DNA of 14,315 nucleotides from JBMNKL01 sp050261495 (GCA_050261495.1 JBLNDI010000040.1:1-14315); one strand, 5' to 3'. Shown: positions 5,463-13,204, counted from the first letter of the stretch. The notes: a model not told the origin generated them from the letters alone. Translations and numbers: made by a program.

Positions 5463-6131
5463 ATGGGCCAGAAGGTAAACCCACATGGATTAAGAGTAGG
5501 AATAATAAAAGACTGGGATACCAAGTGGTATGCCAGTGATAAGAACTTCGGCGAATTGCTGGTTGAAGACAATAAGATCAGGAAGTATATAAAAGAGAAA
5601 TTGTTTGTTTCAGGTATATCAAGAATAGAAATTGAAAGGGCGGCAAATAAAATAAAGGTCAACGTTCATACGGCCAAGCCCGGCCTGGTTATTGGCAAGG
5701 GAGGAGCCGGCATTGAAGAACTCCGGAAAGAGATTGAAAACCTTACGGGCAAAAGCGTCCTTGTTAATATTACGGAAATAAAGACGCCCGAGATGGATGC
5801 GCAGCTGGTAGCAGAGAACATTGCCGCACAGCTTGAGAAGAGGATTTCGTTCAGAAGGGCAATGAAACAGGCAATGTCAAGGGCAATGAAACTTGGCGCA
5901 AAGGGTATTAAGACAGCTGTTTCCGGTAGGCTTGGCGGAGCCGAGATTGCAAGGACGGAGCACTACCATGAAGGCACCATACCGCTTCAAACTTTAAGAG
6001 CCGATATAGACTATGGTTTTGCCGAAGCCAACACGACTTATGGAAAAATTGGTGTAAAAACCTGGATATATAAAGGCGAAGTGCTGCCCGCCGCCAAGAA
6101 GGAAAAGAAAGCGGAAGGGGGCGACCAATAA
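5463..6131 (+). CDS. rpsC: 30S ribosomal protein S3 (uS3)
   Basis: Small-subunit head protein at the mRNA entry channel, with RNA-binding and mRNA-unwinding roles. The 222 residues begin MGQKVNPHGLRVGIIKDWDT. They contain a KH type II domain with the IGKGG loop at about 77-81, then the C-terminal GRLGGAEIARTEHYHEGTIP segment. Two ATGs are adjacent (5460 and 5463); the second is preferred because AAGGAGG (5449-5455) is then seven bases away. The stop codon TAA shares its last A with the rplP start. The lysine-rich tail ends KAEGGDQ. Confidence 0.98.
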   Translation: MGQKVNPHGLRVGIIKDWDTKWYASDKNFGELLVEDNKIRKYIKEKLFVSGISRIEIERAANKIKVNVHTAKPGLVIGKGGAGIEELRKEIENLTGKSVLVNITEIKTPEMDAQLVAENIAAQLEKRISFRRAMKQAMSRAMKLGAKGIKTAVSGRLGGAEIARTEHYHEGTIPLQTLRADIDYGFAEANTTYGKIGVKTWIYKGEVLPAAKKEKKAEGGDQ

Positions 6132-6571
6132 TGTTAATGCCTAAAAGGGTAAAACGCAGAAGAGTGCATAGGGGAAGAATGAAAGGTACAGCTACCAGGG
6201 GAAACTTCCTGGCATACGGCGAATACGGTTTGCAGGCAACAGAACCAGGATGGATCACGAGCAACCAGATTGAAGCGGCCAGGATTGCAATGACCCGTTT
6301 TGTAAAGAGAGGCGGCCAGGTTTGGATAAAAATATTCCCAGACAAGCCGGTAACAAAGAAACCTGCCGAGACACGCATGGGCAGCGGTAAAGGTTCGCCT
6401 GAATACTGGGTTGCGGTTGTCAAGCCCGGCAGAGTATTATTTGAAATTGCGGGAGTAGCGGAAGAGACGGCAAGGGAGGCCATGAGGCTGGCTATGCACA
6501 AGCTTCCGATAAAATGCAAATTTGTAGCCCGCAATAATGAAATGGGTGGTGACTCGAATGAAAGCCAGTGA
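6131..6571 (+). CDS. rplP: 50S ribosomal protein L16 (uL16)
   Basis: Late-assembling large-subunit protein that positions the A-site tRNA elbow and contacts 5S and 23S rRNA. The 146 residues begin MLMPKRVKRRRVHRGRMKG, then show RMGSGKGSPEYWVAVVKPGR and the EETAREAMRLAMHKLPIK segment. Length is typical. The ATG at 6131 overlaps the rpsC stop by one base and has AAGGGGG (6115-6121) nine bases upstream. A second in-frame ATG at 6137 is possible but gives poorer spacing. The 3' end overlaps rpmC by 14 bases, indicating coupled translation. Confidence 0.97.
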   Translation: MLMPKRVKRRRVHRGRMKGTATRGNFLAYGEYGLQATEPGWITSNQIEAARIAMTRFVKRGGQVWIKIFPDKPVTKKPAETRMGSGKGSPEYWVAVVKPGRVLFEIAGVAEETAREAMRLAMHKLPIKCKFVARNNEMGGDSNESQ

Positions 6572-6761
6572 ATTGAGGGAAAGGACACAGGAAGAGCTTC
6601 AGAAGGAACTGGGCGAACTCAAGGCGGAATTGTTCAAACTGCGTTTTCAGCTTGTGACGAACCAGCTTGAGAATCCGATGAAGCTGAAGGATGTTAAAAG
6701 ATCAATAGCCAGGATCAAAACTATAATGAGAGAAAGAGAACTCAAGGGAATAAAGGCTTGA
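6558..6761 (+). CDS. rpmC: 50S ribosomal protein L29 (uL29)
   Basis: Small two-helix protein at the tunnel exit beside L23, part of the platform for trigger factor and signal recognition particle. The 67 residues begin MKASELRERTQEELQKELGE and contain the family motif KAELFKLRFQLVTNQLENP, then a second helix with DVKRSIARIKTIMRERE. The ATG at 6558 was chosen because it starts the conserved region and lies in the last codons of rplP, with a weak GGTGGTGA site just before it. The upstream in-frame ATG at 6537 would add non-conserved residues. Confidence 0.95.
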   Translation: MKASELRERTQEELQKELGELKAELFKLRFQLVTNQLENPMKLKDVKRSIARIKTIMRERELKGIKA

Positions 6762-6789
6762 AAAGGATTGGTGAAAGGAGGTATCCTTC

Positions 6790-7047
6790 TTGGCTGAGAG
6801 AGCGTTGAGAAAAACCAGGATAGGCAAGGTAGTCAGCGACAAAATGGACAAGACAATTGTCGTTGCCATAGAAACAAGCGTAAAACACCCTTTGTACAAG
6901 AAGATCATCAAAAGGACTTATAAGCTGAAGGCTCATGATGAAAAAAATGAATGCAAAGTCGGCGATAAAGTAAAAGTGATGGAGACCCGTCCGCTTAGCA
7001 AGGAAAAAAGGTGGCGGCTTGTCGAGATCATTGAGAAGGCTCGCTAG
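6790..7047 (+). CDS. rpsQ: 30S ribosomal protein S17 (uS17)
   Basis: Primary small-subunit assembly protein with an OB fold that binds 16S rRNA near helices 7 and 11. The 85 residues begin MAERALRKTRIGKVVSDKMD and include KTIVVAIETSVKHPLYKKII and the basic GDKVKVMETRPLSKEKRWRL. Length is normal. The start is TTG at 6790, eight bases after AAGGAGG (6775-6781); there is no in-frame ATG near the conserved start. Gaps are 28 bases to rpmC and 38 bases to rplN. Confidence 0.97.
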   Translation: MAERALRKTRIGKVVSDKMDKTIVVAIETSVKHPLYKKIIKRTYKLKAHDEKNECKVGDKVKVMETRPLSKEKRWRLVEIIEKAR

Positions 7048-7085
7048 AGGCAAATGCTAATAGTAAATGGGAGGAGGTACTGGTT

Positions 7086-7454
7086 GTGATACAGGTCCAG
7101 TCCATGCTAAAATCAGCGGATAACACCGGTGCCAAGGAAATGATGGTCATCAAGGTTCTTGGCGGTTCCCGGAGGAAATATGCCAACATAGGCGACGTGG
7201 TTGTCGCTTCGGTTAAAAATGCGACACCTGGTGGAGTTGTCAAAAAAGGCGAGATAGTGAGATGTGTCATCGTGCGTTCCAAGAAAGGCGTAAGAAGGCC
7301 CGATGGTTCATATATCAAGTTTGACGAAAACGCCGCGGTGATTATCAAGGAAGATAAAAACCCCAGGGGAACACGAATATTTGGCCCTGTTGCGAGAGAA
7401 CTGAGAGACAAGGAGTACATGAAGATCCTCTCGCTTGCACCGGAAGTTTTATAA
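7086..7454 (+). CDS. rplN: 50S ribosomal protein L14 (uL14)
   Basis: Large-subunit interface protein that forms bridges with 16S rRNA and is the binding site of the silencing factor RsfS. The 122 residues match the family throughout: MIQVQSMLKSADNTGAKEMM, GDVVVASVKNATPGG, KKGEIVRCVIVRSKKGVRRP, and IFGPVARELRDKEYMKILSL near the C-terminus. Length is exactly typical. The start is GTG at 7086, eight bases after AGGAGG (7072-7077). Confidence 0.98.
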   Translation: MIQVQSMLKSADNTGAKEMMVIKVLGGSRRKYANIGDVVVASVKNATPGGVVKKGEIVRCVIVRSKKGVRRPDGSYIKFDENAAVIIKEDKNPRGTRIFGPVARELRDKEYMKILSLAPEVL

Positions 7455-7472
7455 GGGAGGAGGCGGCTTGAA

Positions 7473-7820
7473 TTGGCGAATAAAGTGCATGTAAAAACGG
7501 GAGATACGGTATATGTTCTTTCAGGTAAGGATAAGGGCAAAAAAGGGAAGGTGCTTGACGTAAATCCCGATGACATGACGGTGATTGTCGAAGGTATAAA
7601 TATAAGCATCAAGCATAAGAAGCCAAGGGGGCGAAACCAGCAGGGCGGCATAATACGCCAGGAATCCCCCATCAGCAGTTCAAAAGTAATGCTGGTTTGC
7701 GGAAAGTGCAAAGCGCCTACAAAAATAGCAAATGTGGTACTTGAAAACGGTCAGAAGAATCGCGTTTGCAAGAGGTGCGGAGAGATAATAGACACTCGGA
7801 AAGAATCAAAAGCAGAATAG
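7473..7820 (+). CDS. rplX: 50S ribosomal protein L24 (uL24), zinc-ribbon form
   Basis: Assembly initiator of the large subunit, located near the tunnel exit. The 115 residues begin MANKVHVKTGDTVYVLSGKD with an N-terminal KOW motif (GKDKGKKGKVLDV). A C-terminal zinc-ribbon-like pair of CxxC motifs lies at cysteines 76, 79, 99 and 102. Such cysteines are common in L24 of many bacteria. The start is TTG at 7473, nine bases after AGGAGG (7458-7463). A short lysine/glutamate tail ends the protein. Confidence 0.97.
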   Translation: MANKVHVKTGDTVYVLSGKDKGKKGKVLDVNPDDMTVIVEGINISIKHKKPRGRNQQGGIIRQESPISSSKVMLVCGKCKAPTKIANVVLENGQKNRVCKRCGEIIDTRKESKAE

Positions 7821-7852
7821 CTTGTTCTTCCTGAAAGGAGGTTTGAGGTTTA

Positions 7853-8395
7853 ATGGCCAGACTTAAAGATAAATATATCAATGAAGTAATTCCGGCAATG
7901 CAGGCAAAGTTTAAATATAAAAGCCCCATGCAGATACCCAGGCTGGAAAAGGTTGTACTGAACATGGGAGTAGGAGACGCCAAGGATAACCCGAAAGCCA
8001 TGGATGCCGCAGTAAACGACCTGGCTGCCATTACAGGGCAGAGACCGGTTATAACGAAAGCGAAAAAGTCCATCGCGAATTTTAAAGTAAGACAGGGGAT
8101 GAACATAGGCTGCAAGGTGACACTCCGCGGCGAAATGATGTACCATTTCGTTGATAAGCTGTTTAACGCGGCACTTCCCCGTGTAAGGGACTTCAAGGGC
8201 GTATCGGCGAATTCTTTTGACGGCAGGGGAAATTATACGCTGGGTGTAAAAGATCAACTGATATTTCCTGAAATAGATTATGACAAGGTAGACAAGGCAA
8301 GGGGAATGGATATCGTTTTCGTAACAACGGCCAAGACGGACGAGGAAGCCAGGGAGCTTCTGAAGCTCCTGGGAATGCCGTTCGCCCAGGCGTGA
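7853..8395 (+). CDS. rplE: 50S ribosomal protein L5 (uL5)
   Basis: Central-protuberance protein that binds 5S rRNA and contacts the P-site tRNA and S13. The 180 residues begin MARLKDKYINEVIPAMQAKF. They include PRLEKVVLNMGVGDAKDN, the GQRPVITKAKKSIANFKVRQ segment and the C-terminal GMDIVFVTTAKTDEEARELL. Length is typical. The ATG at 7853 follows AAGGAGG (7835-7841) by 11 bases, slightly long but with no better start. Gaps are 32 bases to rplX and 48 bases to rpsN. Confidence 0.98.
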   Translation: MARLKDKYINEVIPAMQAKFKYKSPMQIPRLEKVVLNMGVGDAKDNPKAMDAAVNDLAAITGQRPVITKAKKSIANFKVRQGMNIGCKVTLRGEMMYHFVDKLFNAALPRVRDFKGVSANSFDGRGNYTLGVKDQLIFPEIDYDKVDKARGMDIVFVTTAKTDEEARELLKLLGMPFAQA

Positions 8396-8443
8396 ATGAG
8401 GTAAAATGTCCACGATTCAAAAGGGTTCGGAAGGAGGATAAGC

Positions 8444-8629
8444 GTGGCAAAAAAATCAATGATAATTAAGCAGCAAAGGAGTCCAAAATTCAGCACCAGG
8501 GCTTACAACAGGTGCAAGCTTTGCGGCCGGCCTCATGCATACATGAGAAAATTCGGGATATGCCGCTTGTGTTTCAGGTCTCTTGCTTATAAAGGGCAAA
8601 TACCGGGCGTTAAGAAGGCAAGCTGGTAG
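8444..8629 (+). CDS. rpsN: 30S ribosomal protein S14 type Z (uS14, zinc-binding)
   Basis: Small-subunit head protein that joins late with S3 and S10. This is the short 61-residue zinc form: cysteines 24, 27, 40 and 43 make the CxxC-x12-CxxC site in the segment CKLCGRPHAYMRKFGICRLC. The C-terminal FRSLAYKGQIPGVKKASW is the family signature. The start is GTG at 8444, six bases after AAGGAGG (8431-8437). Many Firmicutes keep a zinc-free S14 elsewhere for zinc starvation; that cannot be judged from this window. Confidence 0.98.
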   Translation: MAKKSMIIKQQRSPKFSTRAYNRCKLCGRPHAYMRKFGICRLCFRSLAYKGQIPGVKKASW

Positions 8630-8653
8630 AAAATATTGGAAGGAGGTTATCGT

Positions 8654-9052
8654 ATGCAAATTACAGATGCAATCGCTGATATGCTGACAAGGATCAGGAA
8701 TGCCGGTTCTGCAAAGCATGAAACCGTCGACATCCCGGCTTCCAATATTAAGAAAGATATTGCCCGCATATTGATGGACGAGGGCTATGTAAAGAATGTT
8801 GAATATATAGACGACAACAAGCAGGGTCTTATAAGGATTACCTTGAAATATACCGGGAATAAGCAGAATGTGATTTCAGGCATCAAGAGGATCAGCAAAC
8901 CCGGCCTCAGGGTTTATGCAAGCAAGGATGAACTGCCCAAGGTTCTTGGTGGACTGGGTGTTGCCATCATTTCCACTTCCAAGGGCGTTATGACTGATAA
9001 GAAAGCAAGGGCGGAAGGTGTAGGCGGAGAAGTGCTTGCTTTCATATGGTAA
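8654..9052 (+). CDS. rpsH: 30S ribosomal protein S8 (uS8)
   Basis: Primary binding protein of the central domain of 16S rRNA; in Escherichia coli it represses the spc operon at the rplE start. The 132 residues begin MQITDAIADMLTRIRNAGSA and contain KRISKPGLRVYASKDELPKV and the C-terminal STSKGVMTDKKARAEGVGGE plus VLAFIW. Length is typical. The ATG at 8654 lies seven bases after AAGGAGG (8640-8646); an in-frame start at 8636 precedes the binding site and is rejected. A 71-base gap with a stem-loop follows. Confidence 0.98.
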   Translation: MQITDAIADMLTRIRNAGSAKHETVDIPASNIKKDIARILMDEGYVKNVEYIDDNKQGLIRITLKYTGNKQNVISGIKRISKPGLRVYASKDELPKVLGGLGVAIISTSKGVMTDKKARAEGVGGEVLAFIW

Positions 9053-9079
9053 TGACGGTTGCCGCCAAATTTCTGAAAA

Positions 9080-9119
9080 GAGCTGGAAGAAGCTCATAAT
9101 TTTAAGAACAGGAGGAGCT
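9080..9119 (+). promoter_or_regulatory. Alternative stems beside the rplF ribosome binding site
   Basis: AGCTC at 9091-9095 can pair with GAGCT at 9080-9084 (six-base loop) or with GAGCT at 9115-9119. The second partner overlaps the end of the AGGAGG at 9110-9115. The two pairings exclude each other and could expose or cover the rplF ribosome binding site. Stems of five bases are weak evidence. Confidence 0.3.
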
Positions 9120-9123
9120 TTAG

Positions 9124-9669
9124 ATGTCGAGGATAGGAAAGATGCCTATTGAAATACCCGCCGGTGTAAATGTCGATATAAACGGCAGCGTTGTCACCGT
9201 GAAGGGGCCAAAAGGCATTTTGACAAAAGAGTTTCACAAGGATATGATAATTAAGAAAGAAGGTAACGTAATACTTGTAAACCGGCCTTCGGACGAAAAA
9301 AGCCACAAGTCTCTCCACGGGTTGACCAGAACGCTGGTTAACAACATGGTGGTAGGCGTTACAAAAGGCTTTGAAAAAGCGCTTGAAATCAACGGAGTTG
9401 GCTACAGGGCGCAAAAACAGGGAAAGAAGCTGGTTCTTACCATCGGTTATTCGCACCCGGTGGAAATGGAAGAGCCCGAGGGTATTACTATTGATGTTCC
9501 CGCTCCCAACAAGATTATAGTAAAAGGTTGCGATAAGCAGGTTGTTGGTGAGATTGCCGCGAAAATCAGGGCGAAGAGAAAGCCCGAGGTATATAAAGGC
9601 AAGGGTATCAAGTACGAGACTGAAGTAATTAGGCGCAAGGAAGGCAAAGCCGGCGCGAAAAGCAAGTAG
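9124..9669 (+). CDS. rplF: 50S ribosomal protein L6 (uL6)
   Basis: Large-subunit protein near the factor-binding centre, beside the sarcin-ricin loop, needed late in 50S assembly. The 181 residues begin MSRIGKMPIEIPAGVNVDIN, contain two repeated L6 domains, and carry EINGVGYRAQKQGKKLVLTI and the C-terminal IRAKRKPEVYKGKGIKYETE motif. Length is typical. The ATG at 9124 follows AGGAGG (9110-9115) by eight bases. rplR follows after 21 bases. Confidence 0.98.
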   Translation: MSRIGKMPIEIPAGVNVDINGSVVTVKGPKGILTKEFHKDMIIKKEGNVILVNRPSDEKSHKSLHGLTRTLVNNMVVGVTKGFEKALEINGVGYRAQKQGKKLVLTIGYSHPVEMEEPEGITIDVPAPNKIIVKGCDKQVVGEIAAKIRAKRKPEVYKGKGIKYETEVIRRKEGKAGAKSK

Positions 9670-9690
9670 TTGCAGGAGGGAGCTGAGAAT

Positions 9691-10059
9691 ATGATAAAGA
9701 AGCCCATAAGAAACGAAATCAGGCTGAGAAAGCATGTAAGAGTCCGCAAAAAAATCCGGGGCACGCCAGAGCGCCCGAGGCTCAGTGTTTTCAGAAGCTT
9801 AAAGAATATATATGCGCAGGTTATAGACGACACGACAGGCAATACGCTTGTTTCTGCCTCCACGCTTGATGAAGCTGTCAAAAGCAAGCTTGCGTACGGC
9901 GGCAATAAGGAAGCAGCCAGGGAAGTCGGCAGGTTGGTCGGCCAAAGGGCACTTGATAAAGGCATCAAGCAGGTTGTATTTGACAGGAGCGGTTATCTCT
10001 ACCACGGCAGGATTCTTGAACTTGCCGAGGGCGCAAGGGAAGCCGGACTTGAGTTTTGA
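9691..10059 (+). CDS. rplR: 50S ribosomal protein L18 (uL18)
   Basis: Binds 5S rRNA and helps load it into the central protuberance with L5. The 122 residues begin MIKKPIRNEIRLRKHVRVRK, then show GTPERPRLSVFRSLKNIYAQ and the C-terminal FDRSGYLYHGRILELAEGAR. Length is typical. The ATG at 9691 is chosen because AGGAGG (9674-9679) lies about 11 bases upstream; an in-frame TTG at 9670 precedes that site. rpsE follows after 19 bases. Confidence 0.97.
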   Translation: MIKKPIRNEIRLRKHVRVRKKIRGTPERPRLSVFRSLKNIYAQVIDDTTGNTLVSASTLDEAVKSKLAYGGNKEAAREVGRLVGQRALDKGIKQVVFDRSGYLYHGRILELAEGAREAGLEF

Positions 10060-10078
10060 GGAATAGGAGGGATGGAAA

Positions 10079-10579
10079 TTGCAGCGTATTGATGCTGGAA
10101 CATTGGACCTGAAAGAAAAAGTTGTCAAGATAGGACGTGTTACCAAGGTGGTAAAGGGCGGAAGGAACTTCCGTTTTAGTGCTCTTGTCGTAGTCGGGGA
10201 CGAAAATGGCTACGTCGGGAGCGGAATAGGGAAAGCCGCGGAAATACCTGACGCCATTAGAAAAGGAATAGATGACGCAAAGAAGCACCTGATAAAGGTA
10301 CCGATTGTCGATACGACTATCCCGCATGAAGTAATAGGAGAATACAGCGCCGGAAAGGTACTTTTAAAACCGGCGGGTCCCGGTACCGGCGTTATTGCCG
10401 GCGGTCCCGTGAGGGCGGTCCTTGAACTGGCCGGCGTGCGTGACATAAGGACCAAATCGCTTGGGTCCAACAACCCTATTAACATGGTGAATGCGACGAT
10501 GCGAGCCCTTTCGCAGCTTAAAACGGCCGAGGAAGTCGCAAGGCTTCGCGGGAAAACCGTGGAAGAGATAGTGGGTTAG
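10079..10579 (+). CDS. rpsE: 30S ribosomal protein S5 (uS5)
   Basis: Small-subunit body protein at the mRNA entry channel, important for decoding accuracy and the site of spectinomycin-resistance changes in other species. The 166 residues begin MQRIDAGTLDLKEKVVKIGR. They include VKGGRNFRFSALVVVGDENG, the GIGKAAEIPDAIRKGIDDAK helix and the C-terminal PGTGVIAGGPVRAVLELAGV domain. Length is typical. The start is TTG at 10079, eight bases after AGGAGG (10065-10070). The GGAGGG around the stop serves the next gene, rpmD. Confidence 0.97.
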   Translation: MQRIDAGTLDLKEKVVKIGRVTKVVKGGRNFRFSALVVVGDENGYVGSGIGKAAEIPDAIRKGIDDAKKHLIKVPIVDTTIPHEVIGEYSAGKVLLKPAGPGTGVIAGGPVRAVLELAGVRDIRTKSLGSNNPINMVNATMRALSQLKTAEEVARLRGKTVEEIVG

Positions 10580-10592
10580 GAGGGATGCTGCG

Positions 10593-10772
10593 ATGACAAA
10601 ACTGAAGATAACTCTTGTAAAGAGCACGAACAAATGCCTGGAGAACCAGAAAGCGACTGTAAAAGCTCTTGGCTTGAGAAAAATCGGGAGTTCCGTGGAA
10701 CATGACGACAATCCTCAGATCAGGGGCATGATCAAAACAGTATCTCACTTGGTATCCGTAGAAGAAATATAA
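10593..10772 (+). CDS. rpmD: 50S ribosomal protein L30 (uL30)
   Basis: Small non-essential-type large-subunit protein found between rpsE and rplO in most bacteria that have it. The 59 residues begin MTKLKITLVKSTNKCLENQK, contain the family core ATVKALGLRKIGSSVEHDDN and the segment PQIRGMIKTVSHLVSVEEI, which ends the protein. The ATG at 10593 follows AGGAGG (10578-10583) by nine bases, and that site overlaps the rpsE stop. An earlier ATG at 10585 is in another frame and stops after three codons. The stop is at 10770-10772, 14 bases before rplO. Confidence 0.96.
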   Translation: MTKLKITLVKSTNKCLENQKATVKALGLRKIGSSVEHDDNPQIRGMIKTVSHLVSVEEI

Positions 10773-10786
10773 GGGAGGTGTAGTCT

Positions 10787-11230
10787 TTGAAAATACATGA
10801 ATTGCAGCCCATACCCGGCGTAAAGAAAGCTCCGGTCAGAAAAGGAAGGGGACCGGGTTCGGGCAAAGGCAAAACCGCAGGACGCGGGCATAAAGGCCAG
10901 AATGCGCGTGCCGGCGGCGGAGTCAGGCCCGGTTTTGAAGGCGGCCAGATGCCTCTCTACAGGAGGATACCCAAGAGAGGTTTCAATAACAAGAGATTTG
11001 CCAAGGTTTATGCCGAGGTTAATGTTTCGGCCTTGAATATATTTGAAGACGGGACCGTGGTAAACGGCGAACTTCTTAAGAAAATGGGAATTACAAAGAA
11101 GTTGTGTGACGGGGTAGCCGTCCTGGGCAACGGTGAGCTGAAAAAGAAGCTTACTGTCCAGGCTGCGAGATTTACCAAGACGGCTTCGGAAAAGATAGAG
11201 GCTGCGGGAGGAAAGGTAGAGGTGGTATAA
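10787..11230 (+). CDS. rplO: 50S ribosomal protein L15 (uL15)
   Basis: Late-assembly large-subunit protein with a long basic N-terminal tail threading 23S rRNA. The 147 residues begin MKIHELQPIPGVKKAPVRKG and then show the family signature GRGPGSGKGKTAGRGHKGQ (20-38) and GFEGGQMPLYRRIPKRGFNN. The C-terminal domain holds the L15/L18e fold ending GGKVEVV. Length is typical. The start is TTG at 10787, eight bases after AGGGAGG (10772-10778). secY begins one base after the stop. Confidence 0.97.
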   Translation: MKIHELQPIPGVKKAPVRKGRGPGSGKGKTAGRGHKGQNARAGGGVRPGFEGGQMPLYRRIPKRGFNNKRFAKVYAEVNVSALNIFEDGTVVNGELLKKMGITKKLCDGVAVLGNGELKKKLTVQAARFTKTASEKIEAAGGKVEVV

Positions 11231-11231
11231 A

Positions 11232-12530
11232 ATGGGCGGAATGATCGAGACTCTGCGTAATGCGTGGAAAATATCGGATTTGCGCAAAAAGATCCTGTTC
11301 ACAATCGCAATGATGATTGTATATAGGATCGGCGCTTTCATACCAAATCCGGGTCTTGATGCAAAAGCATTCTCCGAATTAATCAACCAGGCCGGTTCGC
11401 TGGGAGGGTTCCTCGATATTGTATCAGGAGGAGCGTTCAAACTGGCGTCGGTTTTTGCATTGAGTATTACGCCATATGTCAATTCGTCCATTATTATGCA
11501 ACTTCTGACCATAGCGATTCCTGCGCTTGAAAGGCTGCAGAAGGAGGGCGATGAAGGCAGAAAGGTCCTGCAGCAGTATGTCAGGTATGGCACGGTGATA
11601 CTTGGATTGGTGCAGTCTATTGCGCTTTATATTACCATCCGCGGACGCAATGGCGTTGTTGACGGCGGCAGCGTATGGAGCTTCCTGACAATTACGCTTA
11701 CGTTCACCGCGGGCACAGCGTTCCTTATGTGGCTTGGCGAACAGATAACCGAGTATGGTATCGGCAATGGAATATCAATGTTGATATTCGCCGGTATCGT
11801 TTCGAGAGCGCCTGACGCAGTAAGAGGATTTTATCTCAATTACATGGCCGGCAGCTTCGGTTCCGGTATCATGGGAATTCTCGCGATAATCGGGATACTG
11901 GTTATGTTTGTGATTGTTATCGCGGGAGTTATATGGGTGCAACAGGCGGAAAGAAGGATACCGATACAATATGCCAAGCGCGTTGTGGGAAGAAAAATGT
12001 ATGGCGGCCAAAGCACGCACCTGCCGATAAAAGTCAACCTGGCGGGAGTTATTCCGATAATATTTGCAATGTCGCTCATGATGTTTCCCTCCACGATTGT
12101 TACGATGTTCTTTGCAAACGTGGACAACTGGTTTGTCAACCTGTTTAAAAATCCGCAGCGGAGCCCGCTGTACATCGTGATTTACTCAATCCTGATCATA
12201 TTCTTTACGTTCTTCTACTCGGTTGTACAGTTCAACCCGGTAGAGATCGCAAACAACATGAAGAAGAACGGCGGGTTCATACCTGGGTACAGGCCCGGGA
12301 AAGCGACATCCGACTATATCACCAGGGTTCTCAATAGGATCACGTGGTTCGGCGGATTTTTCCTTGCAATTATTACGGTAGCTCCCATTATAATGGGGAA
12401 TATAACGAAAATACCGGGAATCTGGTTTGGAGGCACGACCGTTCTTATTCTTGTAGGTGTTGCGCTTGACACCGTCCAGGCGGTTGAGTCGCAAATGCTT
12501 ATGAGGCATTATAAAGGGTTCCTGGAGTAA
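11232..12530 (+). CDS. secY: Protein translocase subunit SecY
   Basis: Central channel of the SecYEG complex that moves proteins across or into the cytoplasmic membrane. The 432 residues contain about ten hydrophobic membrane segments (roughly 20-38, 74-98, 118-137, 150-170, 180-192, 213-236, 268-292, 313-335, 370-389, 398-415). The plug region follows segment 1. The cytoplasmic loop QQAERRIPIQYAKRVVGRKM (237-256) and the FIPGYRPGKATSDYI segment (349-363) are the ribosome- and SecA-contact loops. The ATG at 11232 starts one base after rplO, with GAGGTGG about six bases upstream; the in-frame ATG at 11241 is an alternative. Nothing is missing, and length is typical. Confidence 0.98.
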   Translation: MGGMIETLRNAWKISDLRKKILFTIAMMIVYRIGAFIPNPGLDAKAFSELINQAGSLGGFLDIVSGGAFKLASVFALSITPYVNSSIIMQLLTIAIPALERLQKEGDEGRKVLQQYVRYGTVILGLVQSIALYITIRGRNGVVDGGSVWSFLTITLTFTAGTAFLMWLGEQITEYGIGNGISMLIFAGIVSRAPDAVRGFYLNYMAGSFGSGIMGILAIIGILVMFVIVIAGVIWVQQAERRIPIQYAKRVVGRKMYGGQSTHLPIKVNLAGVIPIIFAMSLMMFPSTIVTMFFANVDNWFVNLFKNPQRSPLYIVIYSILIIFFTFFYSVVQFNPVEIANNMKKNGGFIPGYRPGKATSDYITRVLNRITWFGGFFLAIITVAPIIMGNITKIPGIWFGGTTVLILVGVALDTVQAVESQMLMRHYKGFLE

Positions 12531-12553
12531 AATACGCTTATGCGAGGTAAGAG

Positions 12554-13204
12554 ATGAGGCTGGTATTGTTAGGAGTGCCCGGTGCGGGCAAGGGATCGCA
12601 GGCGGTTATACTTTCGGAGAAACTGAATATTCCCCACATATCGACCGGCGATATATTCAGGAGCAATATCAAGAACGGCACTCCGCTGGGATTGATGGCA
12701 AAGGAATATATAGACAGCGGCGCCCTGGTGCCCGATTCAGTCACCATAGGGATTGTAAAGGACAGGATCCAGCAGGATGACGCAAAAAACGGGTTCATAC
12801 TGGATGGTTTTCCTCGCACGATCTCGCAGGCGGAAAGCCTGGACGGCATCCTGGATGCCATGGGGAAGAAACTGGATTATGTCCTGAACCTGGTGGTTCC
12901 TGACGAAATAATCATCAGGAGGTTGTCCGGCAGAAGGGTTTGCCCTGAATGCAATGCAAACTATCACGTTGACAGTTATCCCCCGTCGCGGGAGAATATA
13001 TGCGATAATTGCGGCGCCAGGCTGATCCAGAGGGAAGACGATCGTGAACAGACCGTCATCAACAGGTTGAAAACGTATCATGCCCAGACAGAACCCCTGG
13101 TGAATTATTACAGGAAGAAGGGCATACTGGCTGATGTAAACGGAGTGGACCGGATATCGGATACGACGGCGGAAATATTCAGGGTGTTGGGATTAAAAGA
13201 ATGA
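12554..13204 (+). CDS. adk: Adenylate kinase, zinc-containing LID type
   Basis: Catalyses ATP + AMP to 2 ADP in the cytoplasm. The 216 residues show the P-loop GVPGAGKGS (7-15), the AMP-binding STGDIFRSNI segment (30-39), FILDGFPRT (81-89), and the LID with RLSGRRVC (123-130) and REDDREQTVINRL (160-172). Cysteines 130, 133, 150 and 153 form the structural zinc site typical of Gram-positive enzymes. The P-loop carries serine where most bacterial adenylate kinases have threonine, a conservative change. The ATG at 12554 has GAGGT about five bases upstream. The stop overlaps the map start by four bases (ATGA). Position between secY and map is usual for Firmicutes. Confidence 0.98.
   Translation: MRLVLLGVPGAGKGSQAVILSEKLNIPHISTGDIFRSNIKNGTPLGLMAKEYIDSGALVPDSVTIGIVKDRIQQDDAKNGFILDGFPRTISQAESLDGILDAMGKKLDYVLNLVVPDEIIIRRLSGRRVCPECNANYHVDSYPPSRENICDNCGARLIQREDDREQTVINRLKTYHAQTEPLVNYYRKKGILADVNGVDRISDTTAEIFRVLGLKE

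Noticed and set aside
10585..10596. Mini-frame ATG CTG CGA TGA just before rpmD
   Set aside because: Only three codons; the ribosome binding site spacing fits the rpmD ATG at 10593 better.
10745..11593. A 282-codon leftward frame over rplO and secY
   Set aside because: It is antisense to two certain genes, has no family resemblance and no suitable ribosome binding site; it arises from codon bias of the true genes.
12540..12557. Five-codon frame ending on the adk start (ATGA overlap)
   Set aside because: No convincing binding site at useful spacing; likely chance.
12596..12598. Serine instead of threonine at the end of the adenylate kinase P-loop
   Set aside because: A conservative change that keeps the hydroxyl; not enough to suggest altered function.
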